Of a stretch of DNA of 64,000 bases, positions 10,746-23,065 are shown piece after piece. The notes beneath the pieces are model-generated. The model searched no databases and had not been told where the DNA came from. It saw nothing but the letters and a program-made list of their open reading frames with translations. Positions within the stretch are counted from its first letter, which is position 1. Each line of letters opens with the position of its first letter. The stretch is from Lamellibrachia satsuma (taxonomy: Eukaryota; Annelida; Polychaeta; Sabellida; Siboglinidae), in NCBI GenBank assembly GCA_033239005.1, contig BSQZ01000030.1, positions 5,176,001 through 5,240,000 of the forward strand. Reading direction: 5' to 3'. The position numbers were made by a program, and so were the translations under genes.

Positions 10746-12770
10746 TCAATTTCAAGTCGTCGTGTTTGACGGGTTCTTGTCGTAGGCTCCATTGTATGTG
10801 TCGTTGTCGATGAAACAAGTTGTTGTGTTTGACGGGTTCTTGTCATAGGCTCCATTGTATGTGTCGTTGTCAATGAAACAAGTTGTTGTATTTTACGGGT
10901 TCTTGTCATAGGCTCCATTGTATGTGTCGTTGTTGATGAAACAAGTTGTTGTGTTTTACGGGTTCTTGTCATAGGCTCCATTGTATGTGTCGTTGTCAAT
11001 TAAACAAGTTGTTGTGTTTTACGGGTTCTTGTCATAGGCTCCATTGTATGTGTCGTTGTCAATTAAACAAGTTGTTGTGTTTTACGGGTTCTTGTCATAG
11101 GCTCCATTGTATGTGTCGCTGTTGATGAAACAAGTTGTTGTGTTTTACGGGTTCTTGTCATAGGCTCCATTGTATGTGTCGTTGTCGATGAAACAAGTTG
11201 TTGTGTTTTACGGGTTCTTGTCGTAGGTTCCATTGTATGTGTCGTCAATTAAACAAGTTGTTGTGTTTTACGGGTTCTTGTCGTAGGCTCCATTGTATGT
11301 GTCGTTGTCAATGAAACAAGTTGTTGTGTTTTACGGGTTCTTGTCGTAGGCTCCATTGTATGTGTCGATGTCAATGAAACAAGTTGTTGTGTTTTACGGG
11401 TTCTTGTCGTAGGCTCCATTGTATGTGTCGTTGTCAATGAAACAAGTTGTTGTGTTTTACGGGTTCTTGTCGTAGGCTCCATTGTATGTGTCGTTGTCAA
11501 TGAAACAAGTTGTTGTGTTTTACGGGTTCTTGTCGTAGGCTCCATTGTATGTGTCGTTGTCAATGAAACAAGTTGTTGTGTTTTACGGGTTCTTGTCGTA
11601 GGCTCCATTGTATGTGTCGTTGTCAATGAAACAAGTTGTTGTGTTTTACGGGTTCTTGTCGTAGGTTCCATTGTATGTGTCTTTGTCAATGAAACAAGTT
11701 GTTGTGTTTTACGGGTTCTTGTCGTAGGCTCCATTGTATGTGTCGTTGTCAATGAAATAAGTTGTTGTGTTTTACTGGTTATTGTCGTAGGCTTCATTGT
11801 ATGTGTCGTTACCAATGAAACAAGTTGTTGTGTTTTACTGGTTATTGTCGTAGGCTTCATTGTATGTGTCGTTACCAATGAAACAAGTTGTTGTGTTTTA
11901 CTGGTTATTGTCGTAGGCTTCATTGTATGTGTCGTTACCAATGAAACGAGTTGTTGTGTTTTACGGGTTATTGTCGTAGGCTTCATTGTATGTGTCGTTA
12001 CCAATGAAACGAGTTGTTGTGTTTTACGGGTTATTGTCGTAGGCTCCATTGTATGTGTCGTTACCAATGAAACAAGTTGTTGTGTTTTACGGGTTCTTGT
12101 CGTAGGCTCCATTGTATGTGTCGTTGTCAATGAAACAAGTTGTTGTGTTTTACGGGTTCTTGTCGTAGGTTCCATTGTATGTGTCGTTGTCAATGAAACA
12201 AGTTGTTGTGTTTTACGGGTTCTTGTCGTAGGCTCCATTGTATGTGTCGTTGTCAATGAAACAAGTTGTTGTGTTTTACGGGTTCTTGTCGTAGGCTCCA
12301 TTGTATGTGTCGTTGTCAATGAAACAAGTTGTTGTGTTTTACGGGTTCTTGTCGTAGGCTCCATTGTATGTGTCGTTGTCAATGAAACAAGTTGTTGTGT
12401 TTTACGGGTTCTTGTCGTAGGCTCCATTGTATGTGTCGTTGTCAATGAAACAAGTTGTTGTGTTTTACGGGTTCTTGTCGTAGGCTCCACTGTATGTGTC
12501 GTTGTCAATGAAACAAGTTGTTGTGTTTTACGGGTTCTTGTCGTAGGCTCCACTGTATGTGTCGTTGTCAATGAAACAAGTTGTTGTGTTTTACGGGTTC
12601 TTGTCGTAGGCTCCACTGTATGTGTCGTTGTCAATGAAACAAGTTGTTGTGTTTTACGGGTTCTTGTCGTAGGCTCCACTGTATGTGTCGTTGTCAATGA
12701 AACAAGTTGTTGTGTTTTACGGGTTCTTGTCGTAGGCTCCATTGTATGTATCGTTGTCGACGAAACGCAA
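10746..12770 (-). repeat. 63-bp minisatellite B, ~32 copies
   Basis: Unit on the plus strand contains aaacaagttgttgtgtttta and ggctccattgtatgtgtcg. In the capsid frame on the minus strand each unit reads a DNDTYNGAYDKNP peptide followed by a stop, i.e. the same codons as the unique capsid sequence at its right edge. In another minus frame it reads THTMEPTTRTRKTQQLV repeatedly, producing most of an artefactual 822-codon ORF. A block at about 11770-12065 carries a distinctive variant (taccaatgaaa, ggttattgtcg, ggcttcatt). Confidence 0.97.
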
Positions 12771-13029
12771 CACGACTCTCTCAGGCGTGACGCCCAAAGA
12801 CACGTTGTCGTGAGTGTGCGGCAGTGAACCCCGCCATATCGAAAACACCAGTCGCCACTTCTCAATGGATACTTGAACGTTCCCTTTTCCTGTGCCATGA
12901 TGTGACCCATCTGAACGGCAGGGATCAGCTTGACTTTTCGAGCAAAGAAAGTCGCCTCGACGGTCTTGTAATCCTGATCGGCAGCACCAGCCAGTGCAGA
13001 TGCGTCCTTGCTCTGTACCAGACGAACTG

Positions 13030-13602
13030 TCACGTCGACGCGGTTGAGCAGGTAGCGATCTTGGAAGAAGAGGTCCACGAGACAGCGACCCATCACGTCG
13101 ACACGGTTGAGCAGGTAGCGATCTTGGAAGAAGAGGTCCACGAGACAGCGAGCCATCATGTCGACACGGTTGAGCAGGTAGCGATCTTGGAAGAAGAGGT
13201 CCACGAGACAGCGACCCATCATGTCGACACGGTTGAGCAGGTAGCGATCTTGGAAGAAGAGGTCCACGAGACAGCGACCCATCATGTCGACACGGTTGAG
13301 CAGGTAGCGATCTTGGAAGAAGAGGTCCACGAGACAGCGACCCATCATGTCGACACGGTTGAGCAGGTAGCGATCTTGGAAAAAGAGGTCCACGAGACAG
13401 CGAGCCATCACGTCGACACGGTTGAGCAGGTAGCGATATTGCAAGAAGAGGTCCACGAGACAGCGAGCCATCATGTCGACACGGTTGAGCAGGTAGCGAT
13501 CTTGGGAGAACAGGTCCAGGAGAAAGCGACCCATCATGTCGACACGGTTGAGCAGGTAGCGATCTTGGAAGTCCACGAGACAGCGGCCCATCATGTCGAC
13601 GA
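13030..13602 (-). repeat. 63-bp minisatellite A, ~9 copies
   Basis: Unit contains gttgagcaggtagcgatctt and ccacgagacagcg. The minus strand reads RYLLNRVDMMGRCLVDLFFQD, in frame with the capsid sequence that follows at 13030; the plus strand is also open (HVDTVEQVAILEEEV) but is a mirror artefact. The outermost units are shortened. It has the same period as array B although the two sequences are unrelated. Confidence 0.96.
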
Positions 13603-13640
13603 TTCGACCACTGGTATTGTATCCATTATTTAGTTTATCG

Positions 13641-14334
13641 CGTCCATGTGTCCGACCGTGTCTTTGAACCACAACAGTCAGTTGACTCGCTTTTGCTTCT
13701 GCTCCGTGACTCAGCAAATTGTCGATATGGGCACGAACTTCTCTCCCGCCTCAACCCCCGTCTTCTACCCCCACCCCCTTCGTCAACTGTCAGACAGTGA
13801 CAGTCCCCTCTCCACCCTCCGTTTACACTCTCCACCCTACGTTCCCATATCTCCCCTCCACAGTCCCTATACATGGACCCTCGAACTGTCTTTTCAACAC
13901 ACCGAGGACGGACCTACATTGTATATATACTCTACTGTCATCTTTATCTGAAAGTGCAAGTTATGACTTCTAGCATCAATAAACTTACCAATATTACGCA
14001 TGGTCTGTTTTTTATGGTGTGGAAACATATCAAAGAGTAGATATATGTGTTCAAATGTGTCAATCTTCAAATCATGTACGCCAATATATCTGCCAACTAT
14101 TAGACGTCTTAGCTAAAACTGTAATTATTTATCAAATTGTACTTCCAACGGAATTAGTTGCACTTCTTATTGCGTCATTTCCGGACTCTGCCTACTTCTG
14201 TGGAAAGACATTTACATACCAAATACAATACAGCTGCAGAATTGTAATTAAGTCACCAAATTAACAAAACTGCGACAGTGTAATAGAACAATGGACAATA
14301 GTTGAGTCATACTTAACCTATCGGTTTCAACATT
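13641..14334. other. C-rich tract and unassigned AT-rich DNA
   Basis: 13740-13900 is a C-rich, G-poor stretch (for example cccccaccccc and ctccaccctccg) of the same character as tracts at 14580-14720 and 28830-29216. 13940-14334 is AT-rich with only short open frames and no recognised domain. Confidence 0.55.
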
Positions 14335-14720
14335 TGCTCTCGTAAAAGCGGGAAATTGCTCATAAAAGCGGAAGACGATCTCCTCCGTTCAACTTTCGTC
14401 TTTTTTTTGCGTTTTTCGTCTTTTTGTTAACTTGTTGTTTTGCGCGTCACCATTTTGACTTGTCGTCCGCGTTCGTGGTGAATGCCCGTGCGAAAAACAA
14501 AATCAGTTGGGGCCTCAATAATAATAATGTGCCTAGAATGGCCTCGGGTGCATCAAATAGATCAATATTAACAATACACCCCCGTGCCCCACCTCTCACC
14601 CAACACGTTCCTCCTTCATCTCAACACCGCCCCTTCCTCTCACCCAACACGTTCCTCCTTCATCTCAACACCGCCCCTTCCTCTCACCCAACACGTTCCT
14701 CCCTCGCTTCAACAATGGCC
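14335..14720 (+). repeat. Dispersed repeat family 1, diverged copy, with 44-bp x3 tract
   Basis: 14343-14560 aligns by eye with 30070-30290: aaaagcgggaaatt, tccgttcaactttcgtc, ccattttga, cgtccgcgttcg and a gcctcgg/gcctcgc segment occur in the same order. It is followed, as in that copy, by a C-rich tract, here three 44-bp units starting ctcacccaacacgttcctcc (14594, 14638, 14682). Confidence 0.7.
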
Positions 14721-15380
14721 TCCCTCACCTACGTGGAACTCTCTTTTCACATGGAAATTTATAGTTAGCGTACCACTCACCAGATGACAGCACCGTCGCG
14801 TGCAGTGTCTGGAATAATGCCAGCAGTAGGGGAAAGCAGTATTAGTGGCAGTGTCATTTTTCAATCTTTTTTATATTTAGGGCACAGTCAAATTCATGAG
14901 TCAAACTTGTTTTACTAACATAAACTATGATTATTAGTGGATCATTTTATACCAAGATAATATATCAAGTATGCATAGATAATTATATGTAGCTGATTCA
15001 AGTAGGGTTGGTAAGCTGGCTCAACTAACACTTGGTGTGGGGTAAGTTGAGCCACAATGTAGCGTAAGTTGGGTAAATACTTTATTTGTACAATTTACGT
15101 AGACCTTGAACTAATAAGTTGAAACACTTAATTAATATAAACTTACAGGCCAATTGCAACAGGTGTATGTCGGATAGTTCATAGTTTACTCACGAGACAT
15201 TAATGGAAAAATAAACTCACAATAAAAATTTCGAAGAGCACAAAAAACCTCAAAAAACTAAAATGTTCTGACCGTTGTTACAAATCGCACTTAGTGTACG
15301 TCAATCATGTTCTAATAACATTTCCAATCACTGGATGGTACCATGTAACTGTCGCTGCTGTAGGTTTCTGGGAAACATAT
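14721..15380. other. Unassigned DNA with a seed of the 65-bp repeat
   Basis: AT-rich, no coding signal. At about 15016 there is ctggctcaactaacac, and at about 15040 its near inverse gtaagttgagcc; the first matches part of the 65-bp array 370 bp downstream, so related motifs exist outside the array. Confidence 0.5.
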
Positions 15381-15772
15381 GTGGCTCAACTAACCCAGTG
15401 GCTCAACTAACACTGCCTTCCAATACGTGGCTCAGTGGGACAGAGGTGGCTCAACTAAACCAGTGGCTCAACTAACACTGCCTTCCAATACATGGCTCAG
15501 TGGGACGGAGGTGGCTCAACTAACCCAGTGGCTCAACTAACACTGCCTTCCAATACATGGCTCAGTGGGACGGAGGTGGCTCAACTAACCCAGTGGCTCA
15601 ACTAACACTGCCTTCCAATACATGGCTCAGTGGGACGGAGGTGGCTCAACTAACCCAGTGGCTCAACTAACACTGCCTTCCAATACATGGCTCAGTGGGA
15701 CGGAGGTGGCTCAACTAACCCAGTGGCTCAACTGACACTGCCTTCCAATACATGGCTCAGTGGGACGGAGAC
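15381..15772 (+). repeat. 65-bp minisatellite, ~6 copies
   Basis: Unit contains gtggctcaactaaccca, a second ggctcaactaacactgcc and atggctcagtgggacgg; the internal near-duplication suggests a composite unit. Units are almost identical. Confidence 0.96.
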
Positions 15773-16200
15773 AGATTCCTAATAGTTTAGAAATGTACTG
15801 AATTAGACAGACGAAGGAGGTGTGTTGGGTAAAGAGACGAGGGTGGATAGACGGAGGACAGGGTTTGGAGAGATATGTGAGGGCGGACAGATGTAAGGGG
15901 TAGGGTACGGGGGCGGATTGAGGGCGGTTAGATGGAGGGAAGTGTTGGGTGAGGGGTGGGGTAAGGCGGTGGGTTTGGTAAGATCCTACATACCCCACTG
16001 GCGGCGGCTGCGTAACCCGGGCCGTGTCGGCTCCACAGACCGCTAGAGGGCGACGTAATTCTTCAGTAGACCCATTGGTCACGCTTCACTGCACCAAAGC
16101 GTACCGCCCCCCCCCAGTCGCGTTCAATGCCGTCATTACCTCGGCGACTCGTGTCTAGATCTTATCAGGTGTCGTGTACAAGTTGTCGCTTCTCGCTTCA
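15773..16200. other. G-rich tract plus fragment of dispersed repeat family 1
   Basis: 15820-15970 is a G-rich strand (the complement of the C-rich tracts elsewhere). 16030-16200 carries cgctagagggcgacg..ttcagtagacc and gtgtctagatcttat..acaagttgtcgct, matching 29830-29990 and 55460-55600 in the same order. Confidence 0.6.
16040..16054 (+). promoter_or_regulatory. Diverged CTCF-like motif in dispersed repeat
   Basis: ccgctagagggcgac at the homologous place in the third copy of the dispersed repeat; still close to the CTCF core. Confidence 0.25.
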
Positions 16201-16623
16201 ACGAAGGCGACTGTTTGCAGCAGTAGTCACTGTTCAGACGTAGCAAACTGGGAAACTAATTATGAGGAGGGAGAATTAAGTGAAATTGGTAATAAAATAA
16301 TACTGGGGGAGGAATTGTACCATTAAGGAAGTTAAAAGTGTAATGACAAGTAGTTTCCCAGGGAGAGGCGGCAAATGTATTTCCTTTGGATAAAATGCTG
16401 GTGTTGATGGAACATTAACATGACGATTAAGAAGTTAAGCTAAATCATGGCGAGAGAGATAACTATCATAAAGTAATAACAGTGATGTCAACTAGACACC
16501 AGAAACCATTACAACGTGGGACATATATGTAGTGGTCAGGTCGAATGTGACTAAATCATGACGAGGGAGATAACTATCATAAAGTAATAACAGTGATGTC
16601 AACTAATGTGACATCAACATTCA
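16201..16623. other. Unassigned DNA with a ~51-bp direct repeat
   Basis: No coding signal. The segment at about 16446-16497 (agataactatcataaagtaa and flanks) is repeated at 16557-16607, 111 bp away, just before the 58-bp minisatellite. Confidence 0.6.
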
Positions 16624-16674
16624 CGTCCTGTGAGAGCAGCATTGAAGGCCGCAGTGACAGCGTGATGTGGCATC

Positions 16675-16769
<95 letters not shown>

Positions 16770-16945
16770 CACACACACACGGTGTGAAACAGGTTTGAAG
16801 GCCCCAGTGATGGCGTGATGTGACATCAACAAACACGCGGTGTGAGACAGGCTTGAAGGCCCCAGTAACGGCGTGATGTGACATCAACACACACGCGTTG
16901 TGAGACAGGCTTGAAGGCCCCAGTAACGGCGTGATGTGACATCAA
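16624..16945 (+). repeat. 58-bp minisatellite containing a large (CA)n expansion
   Basis: Units around 16624, 16783, 16841 and 16899 share ttgaaggccccagt and gcgtgatgtgacatcaac. Each unit has a short acacacacgcg piece after catcaac; in the first unit that piece has grown to about 100 bp of pure CA (16674-16779). So a microsatellite has expanded inside one minisatellite unit. Confidence 0.93.
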
Positions 16946-17036
16946 CCAACACTCGACCGCGCCCGCCGACCGCGCCCGACTCGCGCAGAGTGCAGCGAGG
17001 CGAGACGAAGTGTGCTGTGTGATTAGCCGAATGTGA

Positions 17037-17335
17037 CCGTCGCACCTAGGGGTGGGGCCTCCACTCTTGTCACTCAAACGTGGGTCGTACGTCGACTTGA
17101 TGCACGGAGGGGCGGGGCCTCCACTCTTGTCACTCAAACGTGGGTCGTAAGTCGACTTGATGCACGGATGGGCGGGGCCTCCACTCTTGTCACTCAAACG
17201 TGGGTCGTACGTCGACTTGATGCTATATTTACCTCGCTGAGCGTGCTATAGCTTGGGACGTGCGGGCCACAGCTTGGGACGTGCCGGCCATAGCTTGTGA
17301 CGTGCGGGCCACAGCTTGGGACGTGCGGGCCATAG
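17037..17335 (+). repeat. 60-bp x3 and 21-bp x4 repeats
   Basis: 17037-17222: three 60-bp units with ggggcctccactcttgtcac and gtcgacttgatg. 17246-17335: four 21-bp units of cttgggacgtgcgggcca type. Both are GC-rich relative to the AT-rich DNA that follows. Confidence 0.93.
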
Positions 17336-18407
17336 CGGCATTTCGCGGGGCGTGCATATTTTTGCGAACAAGCACGGAACGATATTTAACGGTGAATATC
17401 GCGGATTTGGTGTTCGGTATAAATCTATCATTGCCCGTTTCATTATGTTCCACTTATGCGGGCCGCACGGAATTTGATACGAACAACGTTTTTTGACAAC
17501 TGGTTTACCTTTTGTATTAAGATTTTATATTAAGGTCACCAACTGTGCATTATGTCGCGCGTTGTCTACAGCAAAATGAGGATGTAAGGACAACCACTGA
17601 GGTATTATATAAGTTAGTTTAATTATTTGAAAATCTAGTTTTTTATTTTCAAATCATGAAACTAACTTTAGGAAATATTGAAGAAAAACAAAAGTCAACT
17701 TCACCATGCTAAAAAAACTGCAAGTCATTACCATCAACCAAGAGAAGGAAGCGAAATGTTTGATAGTTTTGTTCCACTACATTCAACAGTTTTGATGACT
17801 GCTTTTCACTATTTTGTCAAAGTGCATGAAAACATAACAAAAATCGTAATTTTCAAGGTGGCTAGCAATTGTGTGTTGTGAATTGTTACTGGAATGTTTT
17901 TGCTGCAATTAAAAATTATATCAAATCAATACCCGACTTATTGCAAACTCTTTCACCTAAAATGTGCTTAGCAATATGATCGTACTAACAAAATAGAATT
18001 TAAACAAAGAAAAGTTAAAACTAACGACGGAATGATCAACCAAAGGGCGTGACGCAAAAACGGAATATACAAACATTTTGGTGCGTCGTGATTATCTCAT
18101 TGCCTCTGTTTAAGATTTTGATGATTTAAACCCGATCGGGATAAATAGCCGAATGACAGCATTGATAAACAACGACCAGCAGGCTGATTGTTACGCAAAA
18201 TACGAGGTTGGGTGTTTTGGTCGTTTGGCCCGGGTAAACGTGTTTTGATTTTTGTTAGTTGATGACGTTGGTCTTTTCTTAGTTTTAACTAAATATTCTA
18301 TATAAACATTTAAAATTAAACATTCTCATATGGGCAGTGCTTGTCTTTAACTCGGGCATTTTAACCGTATGTGAAATCTTAATAAACCCTTGCTACAAAT
18401 AGAAAAC
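17336..18407. other. Unassigned AT-rich DNA with a hairpin
   Basis: No recognised gene. 17610-17672 contains an imperfect inverted repeat (aagttagttt..ttgaaaat against attttcaaat..aaactaactt) that could form a hairpin. A 67-codon ORF at 17678-17881 shows no domain. Confidence 0.5.
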
Positions 18408-18564
18408 AATTACATATAGATTAAGGTATGTTTGGACTCACGGAATGATTATACTAGTAGGAGTTCTATAGACGGAACAGCCAACACATGGCCGCCGGTC
18501 ATTGATCAGTCATCGCTTTGTAGTATTCCATGAGCCCAAAACATATCTTAATCTACATGTAATT
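18408..18564. mobile_element. Inverted-repeat (MITE-like) element, 157 bp
   Basis: Arms of 40 bp at 18408-18447 (opening aattacatatagattaagg) and 18525-18564 (closing atcttaatctacatgtaatt) are inverted copies with about six mismatches, around a 77-bp non-coding centre. Shape and size fit a non-autonomous inverted-repeat element; no clear target-site duplication is visible. Confidence 0.5.
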
Positions 18565-19491
18565 CTTTCCAATTTGGTGAAACGTTGCATTATGCCATTG
18601 TCTATTTACAAATGCAAATGACGTCTTTATATGATGCTCCCATTCCACGCCATTCGCCGCTAAAACTCGTTCAAGATCACTAACAAACTGCTGGCAATAA
18701 TAAACTCAACAAACCCTGACATAATCCTTCTAGTTGAAACCAAACTCGACTCAAGTATCCCCACATACTCCTTTCTCCCCACAAATTATGAAGCAATCCG
18801 AAAAGATGGGAACATCCACGGTGGAAGTGTTTTGATAGCACTCCAAATTGACATTATAGCAGTCCCCCAACACAAACTAAACACAACCTGTGAAATTATT
18901 TGGACAAAAATACACTTTGTGCGTAAAAAGCTATATATCCGGCATCCTACTACAGACCTCCAAACGACTACACAACATCTCTAAAAGCCTTACATAGATC
19001 TATCTCCGTCCTATACCGTAGCTGTAAGATACCCCATCTGTCATCCTAGCTGGAGATCTAAACCTTCCTGACATCGACTGGGATAAAAACCAACAAACAG
19101 CTGCGAAACATAACACATTGATTGAAATAGTTGGGGAATTTGGGTTAATATGGTAAATGAACCCACCCGATTAGATTCTGGAAATATATTAGACCTAGTA
19201 CTTACATCAAACCCATCCCTTAGCTCCACCATAAACACAGTGACATGCACGAGCGATCATAAAGCCATTATATTTGATATCAATATGAATCCCAACAGAA
19301 AAAACAAACCATCACACAAAGTATACAACTACATATCTGCACATTGGGAATCCCTTAAATCAAACTGCACTCAGCTAGCTCAGCAGTACTTTAATAAAAA
19401 ACCAGGCGAATAAGATGTAAACTCAAATTGGAACGTCTTTCATAAAAACTACACTAACCTGACAGGAGAATCCACCCCTAGTCGCATAACA

Positions 19492-22400
19492 AGATTTACA
19501 CAACACCTACCATGAATCACAAAAAGTAAATCTAAACAACATCTACCATGGATCACAAAAAGTAAATCTAAACGACATCTACCCTGGATCACAAAAAGGA
19601 AATCTAAACAACACCTACACTGGATCACAAGAAATAAAGCTAAACAACATCTACCCTGGATCACAAGAAGTAAATCTAAACAACACCTACCCTGGATCAC
19701 AAGAAGTAAATCTATACAACACCTGCCCTGGATCACAAGAAATAAAGCTAAACAACATCTACCCTGGATCACAAGAAGTAAATCTATACAACACCTGCCC
19801 TGGATCACAAGAAATAAATCTAAACAACATCTACCCTGGATCACAAGAAGTAAATCTAAACAACATCTACCCTGGATCACAAGAAGTAAATCTATACAAC
19901 ACCTGCCCTGGATCACAAGAAATAAAGCTAAACAACATCTACCCTGGATCAAAAGAAGTAAATCTAAACAACACCTGCCCTGGATCACAAGAAATAAATC
20001 TAAACAACATCTACCCTGGATCACAAGAAGTAAATCTAAACATCACCTACCCTGGATCACAAGAAGTAAATGTAAACATCACCTACCCTGGATCACAAGA
20101 AGTAAATCTATACAACATCTACCCTGGATCATAAGAAGTAAATCTAAACAACACCTACCCTGGATCATAAGAAGTAAATCTAAACAACACCTACCCTGGA
20201 TCATAAGAAGTAAATCTATACAACATCTACCCTGGATCATAAGAAGTAAATCTATACAACACCTACCCTAGATCACAAGAAGTAAATCTAAACAACATCT
20301 ACCCTGGATCACTAGAAGTAAATCTAAACAACACCTACCCTGGATCATAAGAAGTAAATCTATACAACATCTACCCTGGATCATAAGAAGTAAATCTATA
20401 CAACACCTACCCTAGATCACAAGAAGTAAATCTAAACAACATCTACCCTGGATCACAAGAAGTAAATCTAAACAACACCTGCCCTGGATCATAAGAAGTA
20501 AATCTAAACAACACCTGCCCTGGATCACAAGAAGTAAATCTAAACATCACCTACCCTGGATCACAAGAAGTAAATCTAAACAACATCTACCCTGGATCAC
20601 AAGAAGTAAATCTATACAACACCTGCCCTGGATCACAAGAAGTAAATCTAAACAACATCTACCCTGGATCACAAGAAGTAAATCTAAACAACACCTACCC
20701 TGGATCACAAGAAGTAAATCTAAACAACACCTGCCCTGGATCACAAGAAGTAAATCTAAACATCACCTGCCCTGGATCAAAAGAAGTAAATCTAAACATC
20801 ACCTACCCTGGATCACAAGAAGCAAATCTAAACAACATCTACCCTGGATCACAAGAAGTAAATCTAAACAACATCTACCCTGGATCAAAAGAAGTAAATC
20901 TAAACAACACCTACCCTGGATCACAAGAAGCAAATCTAAACAACATCTACCCTGGATCAAAAGAAGTAAATCTAAACAACACCTACCCTGGATCACAAGA
21001 AGTAAATCTAAACAACACCTGCCCTGGATCACAAGAAGTAAATCTAAACATCACCTGCCCTGGATCAAAAGAAGTAAATCTAAACATCACCTACCCTGGA
21101 TCACAAGAAGTAAATCTAAACAACATCTACCCTGGATCACAAGAAGTAAATCTAAACAACACCTACCCTGGATCACTAGAAGTAAATCTAAACAACACCT
21201 GCCCTGGATCAAAAGAAGTAAATCTAAACATCACCTACCCTGGATCACAAGAAGTAAATCTAAACAACATCTACCCTGGATCACAAGAAGTAAATCTAAA
21301 CAACACCTGCCCTGGATCAAAAGAAGTAAATCTAAACAACATCTACCCTGGATCACAAGAAGTAAAGCTAAACAACATCTACCCTGGATCAAAAGAAGTA
21401 AATCTAAACAACACCTGCCCTGGATCACAAGAAATAAATCTAAACAACATCTACCCTGGATCACAAGAAGCAAATCTAAACAACATCTACCCTGGATCAC
21501 AAGAAGTAAATCTAAACAACACCTACCCTGGATCACTAGAAGTAAATCTAAACAACATCTACCCTGGATCACAAGAAGTAAATCTAGACAACATCTACCC
21601 TGGATCACAAGAAGTAAATCTAAACAACACCTACCCTGGATCACAAGAAGCAAATCTAAACAACATCTACCCTGGATCACAAGAAGTAAATCTAAACAAC
21701 ACCTACCCTGGATCACAAGAAGCAAATCTAAACAACATCTACCCTGGATCACAAGAAGTAAATCTAAACAACACCTACCCTGGATCACTAGAAGTAAATC
21801 TAAACAACATCTACCCTGGATCACAAGAAGTAAATCTAAACAACACCTACCCTGGATCACAAGAAGTAAATCTAAACAACATCTACCCTGGATCACAAGA
21901 AGTAAATCTAGACAACATCTGCCCTGGATCACAAGAAGTAAATCTAAACAACATCTACCCTGGAACACAAGAAGTAAATCTAAACAACATCTACCCTGGA
22001 TCACAAGAAGTAAATCTAAACAACATCTACCCTGGATCACAAGAAGTAAATCTAAACAACATCTACCCTGGAACACAAGAAGTAAATCTAAACAACATCT
22101 GCCCTGGATCACAAGAAGTAAATCTAAACAACATCTGCCCTGGATCACAAGAAGTAAATCTAAACAACATCTACCCTGGAACACAAGAAGTAAATCTAAA
22201 CAACATCTACCCTGGAACACAAGAAGTAAATCTAAACAACATCTACCCTGGATCACAAGAAGTAAATCTAAACAACATCTACCCTGGAACACAAGAAGTA
22301 AATCTAAACAACATCTGCCCTGGATCACAAGAAGTAAATCTAAACAACATCTGCCCTGGATCACAAGAAGTAAATCTAAACAACATCTACCCTGGATCAC

Positions 22401-22865
22401 AAGAAGTAAATCTAAACAACATCTACCATTGATCACAATAAGTAAATCTAAACAACACCTACCCTGGATCACAAGAAGTAAATCTAAACAACACCTACCC
22501 TGGATCACAAGAAGTAAATCTAAACAACATCTACCCTGGAACACAAGAAGTAAATCTAAACAACACCTACCCTGGATCACAAGAAGTAAATCTAAACAAC
22601 ATCTACCCTGGAACACAAGAAGTAAATCTAAACAACACCTACCCTGGATCACAAGAAGTAAATCTAAACAACACCTGCCCTGGATCACAAGAAGTAAATC
22701 TAAACAACATCTACCCTGGAACACAAGAAGTAAATCTAAACAACACCTACCCTGGATCACAAGAAGTAAATCTAAACAACATCTACCCTGGATCACAAGA
22801 AGTAAATCTAAACAACACCTACCCTGGATCACAAGAAGTAAATCTAAACAGCACCTACCATGGAT
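19492..22865 (+). repeat. 36-bp minisatellite, ~94 copies
   Basis: Unit contains gatcacaagaagtaaatcta and caacatctaccct. In the LINE frame it reads TRSKSKQHLPWI, a copy of the PWIT-type motif normal for the EN-RT linker. Units differ at few sites (catct/cacct, acc/gcc, cacaag/cataag/caaaag, gatcac/gaacac), with variants clustered in blocks. Minus-strand ORFs up to 602 codons are artefacts of the stop-free unit. Confidence 0.98.
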
Positions 22866-23065
22866 CACAAGAAAACAAAAATAAAACATTGGGAAAACTT
22901 TTAAAAAATTAGAAAAGTAGCCACCAAAGAAGTGACCAAATCCTGTAACTGTAACATTAAAAACATTATTGGAGAAAGTTTGACGACAAATCCATAAAAA
23001 AATTGGTCGTTCATCAGACAAAACAAAATAGCAAAGCAAATGCCCTCAATGACCAGTTCAAATCA

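Larger units (their letters stand above)
10401..13640 (-). pseudogene. Polinton/Maverick major capsid protein, expanded by two 63-bp arrays
   Basis: On the minus strand the array A peptide (RYLLNRVDV) leads in frame into a unique stretch RLVQSKDASAL..FFARKVKLIPAVQ (13030-12870), then after a one-base shift near 12865 into SLPHTHDNVSLGVTPERVVL and FVDNDTYNGAYDKNP (12830-12740). Beyond array B the frame resumes with DLKLIASYVDGQQVPAKP (10770-10700), an ILFALDLTTDVCDG segment (about 10590), and VFVYGEFETVFEVDRNRN, ending at a stop at 10401-10403. The sequence order matches the double-jelly-roll hexon-like capsid of Polintons. Frameshifts and in-unit stops make it non-functional. Without the arrays it would be a fairly complete C-terminal two thirds; the N-terminus above array A is not recognisable. 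Confidence 0.75.

Noticed and set aside
11249..13717. An 822-codon minus ORF as a gene
   Set aside because: It joins two minisatellites through part of a Polinton capsid in a frame that is correct only for part of it; the capsid frame is broken by a shift near 12865.
16674..16779. His/Thr or Cys/Val proteins from CA tracts (also 56228-56447)
   Set aside because: Translations of dinucleotide repeats.
21231..23039. A 602-codon minus ORF (GRCCLDLLLVIQ repeats)
   Set aside because: Antisense reading of the 36-bp array; the sense strand carries the LINE frame.
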